From Candidatus Brocadiaceae bacterium (GTDB taxonomy: Bacteria; Planctomycetota; Brocadiia; SM23-32), in NCBI GenBank assembly GCA_003551785.1, contig PUNP01000575.1:1-5986 (forward strand): a DNA stretch of 5,986 nt, written 5' to 3'. Shown here piece after piece: positions 1 to 5,746 of this stretch. The notes under the pieces were generated by a model. The model was given only the letters and a program-made list of their open reading frames with translations, was not told where the DNA came from and ran no database searches. Both the position numbers and the translations under genes were made by a program. Within the stretch, counting starts at the first letter, position 1. Each line of letters begins with the position of its first letter.

Positions 1-933
1 CTGATATTCACCGTTTTCCACTGTGAAACGCCGGCTGCTGTGAAACGAAACCGGATCATCGGTAGCGGGAGCAAACCCTTTGCCTTTTCTTGTCATTGTG
101 TGGAGCAATACGGGGCCGTCGATACGCTTGACATGGTTTAGCGTATCAACCATATCCCCCAGATCGTTCCCGTCCACCGGGCCATAATAATGGAACCCAA
201 GCATAGTAAAAAGCCCACCGGGAGTCAGCGCACTTTGCAACCCGTCTGAGAGGCGATTATACAGGCCGTCAATTTTTTCAAAAGCGGAGTTCCAACGTGA
301 GATGAGCTCCTGTGCTTCGTGCTTAAGTCCCACAAAAGTGCTGCTGGCCCTGATTTTGCTCAGGTATCCTGCCAAACTCCCCACCGATGGGGATATACTC
401 ATCTGGTTGTCGTTAAGAACCACCAGCAGATTTTTATCCAGCTCGCCGACATGGTTCATTGCCTCGAAAGGCATCCCGCTGGCTATTGCGCCATCCCCTA
501 TAACAGCAACTACGTGATCGTAAAGATCGTTTTTGTCGCCGGCACATACCAACCCCAGCGCAGCGCTTATACTGGTGCCGGTATGCCCGAAGGAAAACGT
601 ATCAAAAGGACTCTCATTTTTGTCGGCATATCCGCTCACGCCGTTTTCACGACGCAGCTTGTGAAAAACATCACGCCTGCCTGTCAAAATTTTATGGGCA
701 TAAGCCTGGTGGCCGACATCAAACACTAGCCGGTCTCGCTCCGTGAAATCAAAGCAATAATGCAATGCAAGTGTTAGCTCAACGACCCCCAGATTACTTG
801 CAAGGTGACCACCATTCTCGCTAACCGCATCCAAAACAACAGTCCTGACTTCATCTGCAAGCACCTCTAGCTGATTTACTGTCAGTGTGTGCAGGCGGCG
901 TGGATGATCTATCGATTTCAGCAAATCGGCCAT
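1..933 (-). CDS. dxs: 1-deoxy-D-xylulose-5-phosphate synthase, N-terminal half (cut by window edge)
   Basis: Seen: reading from 933 down to 1 gives 311 uninterrupted residues, still open at the edge. Family enzymes run about 620-640 aa, so roughly the second half is missing. DXS condenses pyruvate with glyceraldehyde 3-phosphate using thiamine diphosphate (TPP), the entry step of the cytosolic MEP isoprenoid pathway. Landmarks: GGHLASNLGVVELT (41-54, with the conserved His43), DVGHQAYAHKILTGRR (72-87, His75), the TPP/Mg motif GDG at 146-148 ending in LNDN (173-176), YGPVDG (250-255), and KGKGF (283-287) followed by a His at 298. The ATG at 931-933 gives the usual family N-terminus, with a SIDHP-type opening and no in-frame start just upstream. 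No strong Shine-Dalgarno precedes it. The upstream DNA is AT-rich but I could not fix a promoter. It lies 196 bp downstream of rpsU on the same strand, with a hairpin between them, so co-transcription is uncertain. Identity is secure. Confidence 0.96.
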   Translation of the reverse strand, partial: MADLLKSIDHPRRLHTLTVNQLEVLADEVRTVVLDAVSENGGHLASNLGVVELTLALHYCFDFTERDRLVFDVGHQAYAHKILTGRRDVFHKLRRENGVSGYADKNESPFDTFSFGHTGTSISAALGLVCAGDKNDLYDHVVAVIGDGAIASGMPFEAMNHVGELDKNLLVVLNDNQMSISPSVGSLAGYLSKIRASSTFVGLKHEAQELISRWNSAFEKIDGLYNRLSDGLQSALTPGGLFTMLGFHYYGPVDGNDLGDMVDTLNHVKRIDGPVLLHTMTRKGKGFAPATDDPVSFHSSRRFTVENGEYQ

Positions 934-1015
934 GGCATCCGACCAGTAAAAAAGATGATTAGTTGGTACATATACTTATATTTTAGGGACAACCCGGGAT
1001 CAGAGAAGCACAAAC

Positions 1016-1060
1016 ATATTCAGTGAACCCCTTTCCACCGGGCTTGCCCCGGTGGAAAGG
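1016..1060 (-). repeat. Strong hairpin between rpsU and dxs, copy of a dispersed repeat; possible terminator
   Basis: Seen: 1030-1042 pairs perfectly with 1048-1060 (13 bp, CCTTTCCACCGGG against its complement) around a 5-nt loop. A further 5-bp pairing, GTGAA at 1023-1027 with TTCAC at 1064-1068, could lengthen the stem. The minus-strand flank, GGTGGAAA then a G-rich step then GTTCACTGAATAT (1016-1039), recurs at 1793-1817 on the plus strand. It sits 70 bp beyond the rpsU stop and could end that transcript. No T-run follows on either strand, so a classical intrinsic terminator is doubtful. I read it first as a dispersed palindromic repeat. Confidence 0.7.
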
Positions 1061-1129
1061 CAATTCACAGCTACGAACCACTCGCGCTCTAACAATACCT
1101 TTTCCAGGTCCGATACGGAATAACAAGAC

Positions 1130-1339
1130 TTAATTCTTGGCAAGATTTCCGGCGCCTTTCTGTGCCTTCCTTATAGTCTTTATCCGCTCTTCTTCTTTAC
1201 GCTTGCGCACTTCAGACGGCTTTTCGAACCTTGCGGCGCCTTTCATCTGGTTGATAATTCCCTCTTTATCACATGATTTTTTAAACCTGCGCATAGCCTC
1301 ACGTATTTCTTCATTGGGCTTTACAATAATCTTCGCCAT
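1130..1339 (-). CDS. rpsU: 30S ribosomal protein bS21
   Basis: A 69-residue, very basic protein of the small-subunit protein bS21 family, which sits near the 3' end of 16S rRNA and helps mRNA selection. Seen: the N-terminus MAKIIVKPNEEIREAMRRFK matches the family opening (short beta strand, then REAMRRFKK, then a Cys). It continues with GIINQMKGAARFEKPSEVRKRK, equivalent to the family's RRREFYEKP..RKRK block, and ends in a Lys/Arg-rich helix. The length is normal (about 58-75 aa in the family). The start is fixed by a near-consensus Shine-Dalgarno at 1350-1358. It points away from the plus-strand gene group and towards dxs. A role for bS21 in dxs expression is not implied by anything visible. 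Confidence 0.95.
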   Translation of the reverse strand: MAKIIVKPNEEIREAMRRFKKSCDKEGIINQMKGAARFEKPSEVRKRKEEERIKTIRKAQKGAGNLAKN

Positions 1340-1349
1340 AAACAGTAAC

Positions 1350-1358
1350 TCACCTCCT
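1350..1358 (-). promoter_or_regulatory. Near-perfect Shine-Dalgarno of rpsU
   Basis: On the minus strand the site reads AGGAGGTGA, about 10 nt before the ATG at 1337-1339. It is by far the strongest ribosome-binding site in the window and decides the rpsU start. Other genes here have weak or no such site, so bS21 is probably translated at a high rate. Confidence 0.9.
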
Positions 1359-1384
1359 GCGGATTAAATAAGTTTACCGAAACT

Positions 1385-1620
1385 CCAGGGGCGCGGCCGA
1401 AAAGGTGCGAACAAGTAATGGAAAAGACATTTTGGGTGTCTTCTTATGTGCCGTCCCCTGCGGGGACTCATTTGGCTAGCATACCTTACCCCCCGGGCTT
1501 TAAGCCCGTGCTAATAATCTACCGCCCTCTGAAGGAGCTAAAACGGCAAGATAAGTTGAATCCCCGCAGGGGACGGCACAAACCCAACACATCAGTTATA
1601 CCTTTTCGGCTGCACCCCCA
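1385..1620. repeat. REPIN-like element: two palindromic repeats in inverted orientation
   Basis: Seen: an imperfect long inverted repeat fills most of the gap after rpsU. Outer arms share GCCGAAAAGGT (1396-1406) and ACCTTTTCGGC (1600-1610), with related C/G-rich sequence just outside. Inner arms share a perfect 20-nt match, TGTGCCGTCCCCTGCGGGGA (1447-1466) against its complement at 1561-1580. Each inner arm contains its own small hairpin; at 1453-1467 it is GTCCCC, loop TGC, GGGGAC. A central palindrome CGGGCTTTAAGCCCG lies at 1494-1508. No open frame inside resembles a protein. The same palindrome recurs at 4681-4703. By its structure it fits a REPIN or small non-autonomous element moved by a transposase acting elsewhere. 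The element boundaries are my estimate. Confidence 0.8.
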
Positions 1621-1693
1621 GAGCAGATCAAAATGCGATTGCAATGTAAGATGATATTATAATTGTAAAAGAAAATCAAATCAAATGATACAT

Positions 1694-1723
1694 TTGGGAA
1701 ACCGAACATGTTTGTGATATAAT
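1694..1723 (+). promoter_or_regulatory. Candidate sigma-70-type promoter with extended -10, upstream of the isomerase gene
   Basis: Seen: TATAAT at 1718-1723 is a perfect -10 hexamer, preceded by TG one base earlier (TGATATAAT, an extended -10). TTGGGA at 1694-1699 matches the -35 consensus at four of six positions with an 18-bp spacer. Transcription would begin near 1730 and the leader would include the 1761-1799 hairpin before the start codon at 1839. A second TATAAT at 1824-1829 lies just before that start but has no well-spaced -35. Activity is inferred. Confidence 0.5.
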
Positions 1724-1760
1724 GTAAATACTCAGTGAGCTACGTAATTTCTGGCAATTC

Positions 1761-1817
1761 TTCCGCCTGGCCTGTCACGGCCGGACAGGCCAGGTGGAAA
1801 TGGAGTTCACTGAATAT
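1761..1817 (+). repeat. Large hairpin with conserved flank, second copy of the 1016-1060 repeat
   Basis: Seen: 1761-1776 pairs with 1784-1799 over 16 bp including one G-T pair (core CCTGGCCTGTC with GACAGGCCAGG, loop of 7). Right after the stem the plus strand reads GGTGGAAA, then TGGAGTTCACTGAATAT, nearly the same as the minus strand at 1016-1039. The stem tips of the two copies differ while the base and right flank are conserved, the usual pattern of a mobile palindromic repeat. It falls in the probable leader of the isomerase gene, so it may also affect that mRNA. Confidence 0.7.
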
Positions 1818-1838
1818 ATACGATATAATAATATTAAC

Positions 1839-2894
1839 ATGCAAAATCATAGATTTCACATATCACGTATTGTTATACCGTGCTTATTACTCTCTGCTAT
1901 GGTTTTCTCCCTGGTTTCAACAGCTAAGGGCGGAGAAGAGGAGGGTTCCGGTGTTCTTGCTTATGTCGACGGAACTCCCATTACTGCAGAAGAGGTAGAG
2001 CGGTTTACAAAAGGTTTTTTCATTACCGATGAAGGAATTGAATACTGGGATCAGGCCGCAGATTTTGAACGCCGCTCGGTTAAGGCAGATGCACTTAACA
2101 TGATGATTGAGAGGAAACTTTTACTCTCAGAAGCAAACAAAATGTTCCACGGAAGACAGGTCGAGCAATATGTTGAGCAGACAGTCGATAGAATTGTAGC
2201 GGATGCCGCTGAAGAGGCCGGATCCCGGATGGATTTAATAAAGCAATTCCACCGCCAGGGAATAACTTTTCATGACTGGAAGCAGTTTCAGGCGGACACA
2301 GTACTCATTCAAAACTTTTTGGGTGAGAAAATCGACAACGTTCACGTCAGACCGGTGGAAATGAAAGAATATTACCGGCGGAATAAAAGTGATTACGAAG
2401 AGCCCGCAAAAATCCACATCAGAAGGATATTTATAGCCCCTACCGCTCGTGAATCGGATGAAGAAGTGAAGCAGCGCGCTGAACGCATATTGGCATTTCT
2501 GGATGAAGGCGCCGATTTCGGTGAGCTCGCGAGGAACTACTGTATGGGAGGCGATGACCGGGGCGGACTTCTGACAGTGGAGGTGCCTGAAGATGACCCG
2601 GATTTTATGCCGCGGCTCGTGGAAGGCCTGGAGGTGGGCGAAGTCTCTGACATTAACCCCCACGGCAGCGGCTACGTAATAGCAAAACTGGAGGATATTA
2701 CCCCGGCGCTCATTAAGGAATTCAGCCAGGTCCAGGAAGACATACGCAGCCGTTTATTGAATGAAAAAAGAATAGAAAAACAAACCCAACTGATTGCTAA
2801 CCTGAGGGGAAATGCTGAAATACAGTTTACCGAAGAAGGCCAAAATCTGGTTGGGGACTCGCAAGGAAATGGATTGATGCAACTACAGCCATAA
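1839..2894 (+). CDS. SurA/PrsA-like periplasmic peptidyl-prolyl cis-trans isomerase (parvulin)
   Basis: A 351-aa exported protein predicted to isomerise prolyl bonds and chaperone envelope or outer-membrane proteins in the periplasm. Seen: a signal peptide at about 1-30 (HRFHISR, then hydrophobic IVIPCLLLSAMVFSLVSTA); a SurA N-domain opening VLAYVDGTPITAEEVERF (39-56); a helical region with MMIERKLLLSEA (88-99); and a parvulin domain at about 190-288 with IHIRRIFIA, GADFGELARNYC (224-235), GGLL, FMPRLVEGLEVGEVSDI (256-272) and GYVIAKLED. A charged helical tail follows. The start at 1839 was chosen because an in-frame ATG at 1794 lies in the hairpin repeat and would put 15 polar residues before the signal peptide. 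No Shine-Dalgarno is visible. There is an early Cys15 but no convincing lipobox. It heads the plus-strand group, 105 bp before the ClpP-like gene. The general class is sure; SurA rather than another parvulin chaperone is not. Confidence 0.87.
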   Translation: MQNHRFHISRIVIPCLLLSAMVFSLVSTAKGGEEEGSGVLAYVDGTPITAEEVERFTKGFFITDEGIEYWDQAADFERRSVKADALNMMIERKLLLSEANKMFHGRQVEQYVEQTVDRIVADAAEEAGSRMDLIKQFHRQGITFHDWKQFQADTVLIQNFLGEKIDNVHVRPVEMKEYYRRNKSDYEEPAKIHIRRIFIAPTARESDEEVKQRAERILAFLDEGADFGELARNYCMGGDDRGGLLTVEVPEDDPDFMPRLVEGLEVGEVSDINPHGSGYVIAKLEDITPALIKEFSQVQEDIRSRLLNEKRIEKQTQLIANLRGNAEIQFTEEGQNLVGDSQGNGLMQLQP

Positions 2895-2903
2895 GCTTCT
2901 AAC

Positions 2904-2931
2904 TCTTTTTCAAAACTTCGCTTGAAAAAGA
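2904..2931 (+). terminator. Hairpin after the isomerase gene; weak or attenuating terminator at best
   Basis: Seen: TCTTTTTCAA (2904-2913) pairs perfectly with TTGAAAAAGA (2922-2931) around an 8-nt loop, ten nt after the stop codon. The stem is A/T-rich and no T-run follows on the plus strand, so complete termination is unlikely. It might stabilise the 3' end of the isomerase mRNA or partly separate it from the ClpP-like gene. Confidence 0.4.
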
Positions 2932-2938
2932 ATTAAAA

Positions 2939-2967
2939 GCGACAATAAATGTTAGATTGGTTATATT
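2939..2967 (+). promoter_or_regulatory. Candidate promoter for the ClpP-like gene
   Basis: Seen: GCGACA at 2939-2944 (four of six against TTGACA) and TATATT at 2962-2967 (five of six against TATAAT), spaced 17 bp. A transcript would begin about 25 nt before the ATG at 3000. In such AT-rich DNA chance matches are common, so this is tentative. Confidence 0.3.
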
Positions 2968-2999
2968 AAGAAGCCTAATTTAAAATCATAAAGGTGATT

Positions 3000-3611
3000 A
3001 TGAAAGCTGAAGAAAAAAAATTCTACCATTCTGATTGTGAGGAGAACAATAAGCGTAAAGAGGAAGAGAGGCCCTTTGCGGAGCGGCTTTTCAAAACAAG
3101 AACCGTTATTATAGCCAAACCTATTTCGAAAGAACTGGCTGAAACGGTTACAGCCCGGCTGATTTTGATGGATGAAGAAGACTCGTCAGCCCAAATCAAC
3201 CTTTACATAAATTCACCGGGTGGGGATGTTGACGCCGGGTTTGCCATATTCGATACGATCAGGTTTATATCAGCACCTGTAAAATGTATATCGACAGGCC
3301 TTGTGGCAAGCGCTGCGGTAATCATCCTTCTTGCAGCACAGAAGAACAATCGCTTCAGCATGCCCAACTCCAGGTTCCTGATGCACCAGCCCTCTACCGG
3401 CGTGCGGGGTTCAACTGCCGATATAAGGATAGAGGCCAATGAAATAGTGAAGATGCGTGAAAAGATAAATAACCTGATATCCGATGAAACCGGACAGGCC
3501 ATTGAAAAAGTGGAAAAAGATACCACCCGCAACTACTGGATCGGGGCTGAAGAAGCACTTGATTACGGTTTAATCTCGAAAATAATCTCCTCCAAATCCG
3601 AAATTGCTTAA
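3000..3611 (+). CDS. Divergent ClpP-family (peptidase S14) protein with Asn at the catalytic Asp position
   Basis: A 203-aa cytosolic protein. Canonical ClpP forms a barrel of two heptamers that degrades proteins fed in by ClpX or ClpA/C. Seen: a charged 24-residue N-terminus (KRKEEER); RLFKTRTVIIAKPISKELA (29-47); the oxyanion-strand motif INLYINSPGGDVDAGFAIFD (66-85); Ser104 in TGLVASAAV; His129 in SRFLMHQPS; and KDTTRNYW (173-180). The Ser-His spacing of 25 equals E. coli ClpP (S97, H122). The third residue, Asp171 there, aligns with Asn178 here (AAC at 3531-3533). The Met usually following the catalytic Ser is Ala105. The usual N-terminal axial-loop motif is not recognisable. The start ATG has AAGGTG just before it; an in-frame GTG at 2994 would add two residues. 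No clpX, clpA/C or tig is adjacent. It may be a specialised ClpP paralogue needing a partner subunit. Family assignment is firm; protease activity is uncertain. Confidence 0.9.
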   Translation: MKAEEKKFYHSDCEENNKRKEEERPFAERLFKTRTVIIAKPISKELAETVTARLILMDEEDSSAQINLYINSPGGDVDAGFAIFDTIRFISAPVKCISTGLVASAAVIILLAAQKNNRFSMPNSRFLMHQPSTGVRGSTADIRIEANEIVKMREKINNLISDETGQAIEKVEKDTTRNYWIGAEEALDYGLISKIISSKSEIA

Positions 3612-3636
3612 AAATTTCCAGGAACACGTTAAGGAT

Positions 3637-4599
3637 ATGACAAAAAACTCGCTCAACATCGCCCAGCAGAGCCTACGCATTGAGGCAGAGGCGATTACAG
3701 AAGCAGCCCGAAACGTCAGTGATTCTATAGAGCGTGCTGCCGGAATTATTCTCGATTCCGGGGGAAAAATTGTAGTAACCGGGCTTGGCAAGTCCGGAAT
3801 TATCGCTCAGAAAATTGCATCCACACTTCGAAGCATAGGCACTCCGGCGGTTTTCATACACGCCGCAGAAGCTTTTCACGGCGATTTGGGCATTTACAAC
3901 GACGGCGACGTTACAATAATTCTGAGCAAAAGCGGCACAACCCCGGAGCTTTTCCGGTTAATGCCAATTTTACAACGTTTTAACTCCCCGGTTATAGCCA
4001 TCCTGGGTAACACCGACACCGGTTTGGCAAGCAAAATAGATTGCATCATTGACGCATCTGTAAAATGCGAAGCAGACCCGCTGAACCTTGCCCCAACAGC
4101 GAGCAGCACGCTTGCACTTGCCATTGGCGATGCTCTGGCTGCGACCTTGATCCAGATGACAGATTTCTCTCATGATGATTTTGCCGAATACCACCCCGGC
4201 GGACAGCTTGGCAAAAACCTCGAACGCATGGTCGAAAATGTGATGCATCGCAATGTGCCGGCTATTACAACCGACAAAACACTGAAAGATGCTGTCGTTG
4301 CACTCAGCTACCGGCCGCTCGGCGCTGTATGCATAGTTGAAAAAGACAGACTGTGCGGAATCGTCACCGACGGCGATGTTCGACGTGCTATACAAAAGGA
4401 CCCGGATATAAACGCAACACTCGTTACAGATATAATGAACTCAGACCCGGTGTCTGTCCCCCCCGATGCTCCGCTTACCACAGCGCTGGACCTGATGGAA
4501 AACCGTGCCTCGCAAATTTCTGTTCTTCCTGTAGTTAAAGGAGACAGAGAACTTGTAGGTTTGATTCGGCTGCACGACATCTATCAAGCCGGGGACTGA
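3637..4599 (+). CDS. kdsD: Arabinose-5-phosphate isomerase, KpsF/GutQ family (SIS plus two CBS domains)
   Basis: A 320-aa cytosolic enzyme expected to convert D-ribulose 5-phosphate to D-arabinose 5-phosphate, the first committed step of Kdo synthesis. Seen: a SIS domain at about 40-170 with GLGKSG (49-54), AAEAFHGDLG (76-85), SKSGTTPEL (97-105) and APTASSTLALAIGDALA (153-169); then FAEYHPGGQLGK (182-193), whose His186 matches the catalytic His193 of E. coli KdsD. Two CBS domains follow, about 202-253 (MHRNVP, GIVTDGDVRRA) and 266-320 (DIMNSDPVSV, LVGLIRLHDI). Length is normal (E. coli KdsD 328). I chose ATG 3637, with AGGAA 12 nt upstream. A TTG at 3604 would add 11 residues and overlap the preceding stop; family N-termini allow either. 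It is 25 bp after the ClpP-like gene, probably co-transcribed, and 151 bp before kdsA, the next pathway step. GutQ-type sugar metabolism is less likely given kdsA. Confidence 0.94.
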   Translation: MTKNSLNIAQQSLRIEAEAITEAARNVSDSIERAAGIILDSGGKIVVTGLGKSGIIAQKIASTLRSIGTPAVFIHAAEAFHGDLGIYNDGDVTIILSKSGTTPELFRLMPILQRFNSPVIAILGNTDTGLASKIDCIIDASVKCEADPLNLAPTASSTLALAIGDALAATLIQMTDFSHDDFAEYHPGGQLGKNLERMVENVMHRNVPAITTDKTLKDAVVALSYRPLGAVCIVEKDRLCGIVTDGDVRRAIQKDPDINATLVTDIMNSDPVSVPPDAPLTTALDLMENRASQISVLPVVKGDRELVGLIRLHDIYQAGD

Positions 4600-4617
4600 A
4601 CATGGGTTCTGGAGGAA

Positions 4618-4703
4618 CGGCCGAAAATATGATCTTAGCCACGGGTTTCAACCCGTGGAATGCGGATAACAAACATAAAAATGAGTCCCCGCAGGGGACG
4701 GCA
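4618..4703 (+). repeat. Palindromic repeat copy between the isomerase gene and kdsA
   Basis: Seen: GGCCGAAAA begins the element, as in the outer arm at 1395. A perfect 8-bp hairpin follows (CCACGGGT 4639-4646, loop TTCA, ACCCGTGG 4651-4658). Then comes the GTCCCC-GCA-GGGGAC hairpin at 4685-4699. Positions 4681-4703 are identical over 23 nt to the minus strand of 1449-1471, and TTAGC just before the first hairpin is also shared with the minus strand of the 1385-1620 element. This is one half of that inverted-pair element. It lies in the middle of a functional pathway cluster, so its RNA hairpins may tune expression of kdsA. Confidence 0.78.
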
Positions 4704-4734
4704 ACAAAAAACGACAAAACGGCCAAGGCAAAAT

Positions 4735-4742
4735 CGGAGGTT
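4735..4742 (+). promoter_or_regulatory. Shine-Dalgarno of kdsA
   Basis: The motif CGGAGGTT lies 8 nt before the ATG at 4751 and fixes the kdsA start. It sits about 30 nt beyond the repeat hairpin, so the hairpin would not mask it directly. Confidence 0.75.
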
Positions 4743-4750
4743 CTTTATCA

Positions 4751-5560
4751 ATGAAAAAGAAGACTTTATGGCCCATTTTTGACAAATTCGTAATGATCGC
4801 CGGTCCCTGTGCTGTAGAATCCAGCGAACAATTGCTTGACATAGCAGGAAAGCTCGACCTGATCGCAGGCGAACTGGACATCCGGCTCGTATTCAAAGCC
4901 TCCTATGACAAAGCAAACCGCACCAATATAAAATCCTTCCGTTCCATCGGTATGGAAAATGCTATTGATGCCCTCAGATCGGTGAAAGACAAATACGGTC
5001 TGCTCATCGATACCGACGTACATGAAACCAAACAGGTAAAAAAGGTGGCCGAGATAGCAGACATTATCCAGATCCCGGCATTTCTGTGCAGACAAACTGA
5101 CCTTTTGACCGCCGCTGCAGAAACCGGGCGCATAGTGAACATAAAAAAAGGCCAGTTCATGGCGCCTGAAGATATGGAATACGCTGTTGAAAAAGTCAGA
5201 AAAACCGGCAACGAGAAAGTTTTTGTCACCGAACGCGGTTCGAGCTTTGGATACCACAATCTCGTTGTTGATATGCGCAGCCTGGTAATTCTTAAGCGCT
5301 TTGCTCCGGTAGTTTTCGATGCTACCCATAGCGTTCAGCTTCCAGGAGGGCGGGGAGACTCCAGCGGAGGTCGGAGGGAGTTTGTACCGGCACTGAGCCG
5401 TGCGGCTGCAGCTGTGGGCATAGACGGGCTATTTCTGGAAACACACCATGCCCCCGACAGCGCCCTGAGCGACGGCCCGAATATGGTGCCTCCGGAACAG
5501 GTCAAACAAATATTAGCCACAGTAAAGACTATACACGAACTTGTAAACAATACGAATTAA
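4751..5560 (+). CDS. kdsA: 3-deoxy-8-phosphooctulonate (Kdo-8-phosphate) synthase, metal-dependent type
   Basis: A 269-aa cytosolic enzyme that condenses phosphoenolpyruvate with D-arabinose 5-phosphate to make Kdo-8-phosphate for LPS. Seen, in order: IAGPCAVES (16-24), FKASYDKANRTN (48-59), DTDVHE (87-92), QIPAFLCRQTDL (107-118), NIKKGQFMAPED (130-141), TERGSSFGYHNLVVDMRSL (160-178), FDATHSVQLPGG (189-200), GDSSGGRREFVP (202-213), and FLETHHAPDSALSDGPN (228-244). Cys20, His193, Glu230 and Asp241 match the metal ligands of Aquifex KdsA (C11, H185, E222, D233) in spacing to within one residue. E. coli-type enzymes have Asn at the Cys position, so this is the metal-dependent class. Length is normal (about 270-285). 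His168 in SFGYHN is Asn or Asp in relatives I know. It is the last gene of the plus-strand group; no clear terminator follows. KdsC and KdsB functions are not in the window. Confidence 0.97.
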   Translation: MKKKTLWPIFDKFVMIAGPCAVESSEQLLDIAGKLDLIAGELDIRLVFKASYDKANRTNIKSFRSIGMENAIDALRSVKDKYGLLIDTDVHETKQVKKVAEIADIIQIPAFLCRQTDLLTAAAETGRIVNIKKGQFMAPEDMEYAVEKVRKTGNEKVFVTERGSSFGYHNLVVDMRSLVILKRFAPVVFDATHSVQLPGGRGDSSGGRREFVPALSRAAAAVGIDGLFLETHHAPDSALSDGPNMVPPEQVKQILATVKTIHELVNNTN

Positions 5561-5637
5561 AGCTCGGTATCAATGGGGATTTATCGCTTTTGGGACACAT
5601 GGGTGAATGGAAAACTCACGACTTTCTGATATTTTTG

Positions 5638-5670
5638 TTCACCACGAAGGTCGCGAAGAGCACGAAGAAA
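5638..5670. repeat. Short 9-bp-periodic CGAAG repeat after kdsA
   Basis: Seen: CGAAG occurs at 5645-5649, 5654-5658 and 5663-5667, an exact 9-bp period, preceded by TTCACCA. I remember similar tracts of the form CACGAAGG-CACGAAG as dispersed repeats in many environmental bacterial genomes. On the minus strand this stretch is open, but the 83-residue frame over 5581-5832 has no protein-like features. The rest of 5561-5740 shows no gene, RNA or clear terminator. Confidence 0.55.
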
Positions 5671-5746
5671 AAAGTCGTAAATGTCAATCTTAAATTTGAC
5701 CTGTGTGTTTTCACAGGCAGTAACTTCCGCTATATTGAGCACCCAT

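Noticed and set aside
319..729. Plus-strand open frame of 136 residues
   Set aside because: It lies wholly antisense to dxs, whose protein has every family motif; the frame's product has no protein-like features.
1340..1430. Promoter for rpsU on the minus strand
   Set aside because: I looked for -35/-10 pairs upstream of the strong Shine-Dalgarno and found none with acceptable spacing; one may lie within the repeat but I cannot support it.
1447..1580. CRISPR array, considered because of the repeated GTCCCCGCAGGGGAC units
   Set aside because: There are only two units, in opposite orientation, with no regular spacers and no cas genes nearby.
1418..1654. Plus-strand open frame of 78 residues in the gap after rpsU
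   Set aside because: It is made almost entirely of the inverted palindromic element; its sequence simply follows the repeat.
4766..5329. Minus-strand open frame of 187 residues
   Set aside because: It is the complement of the well-supported kdsA, rich in unlikely aromatic and Cys runs, with no start signals.
5561..5600. Intrinsic terminator after kdsA
   Set aside because: There is a short T-run near 5588 but no stem preceding it that pairs well enough.
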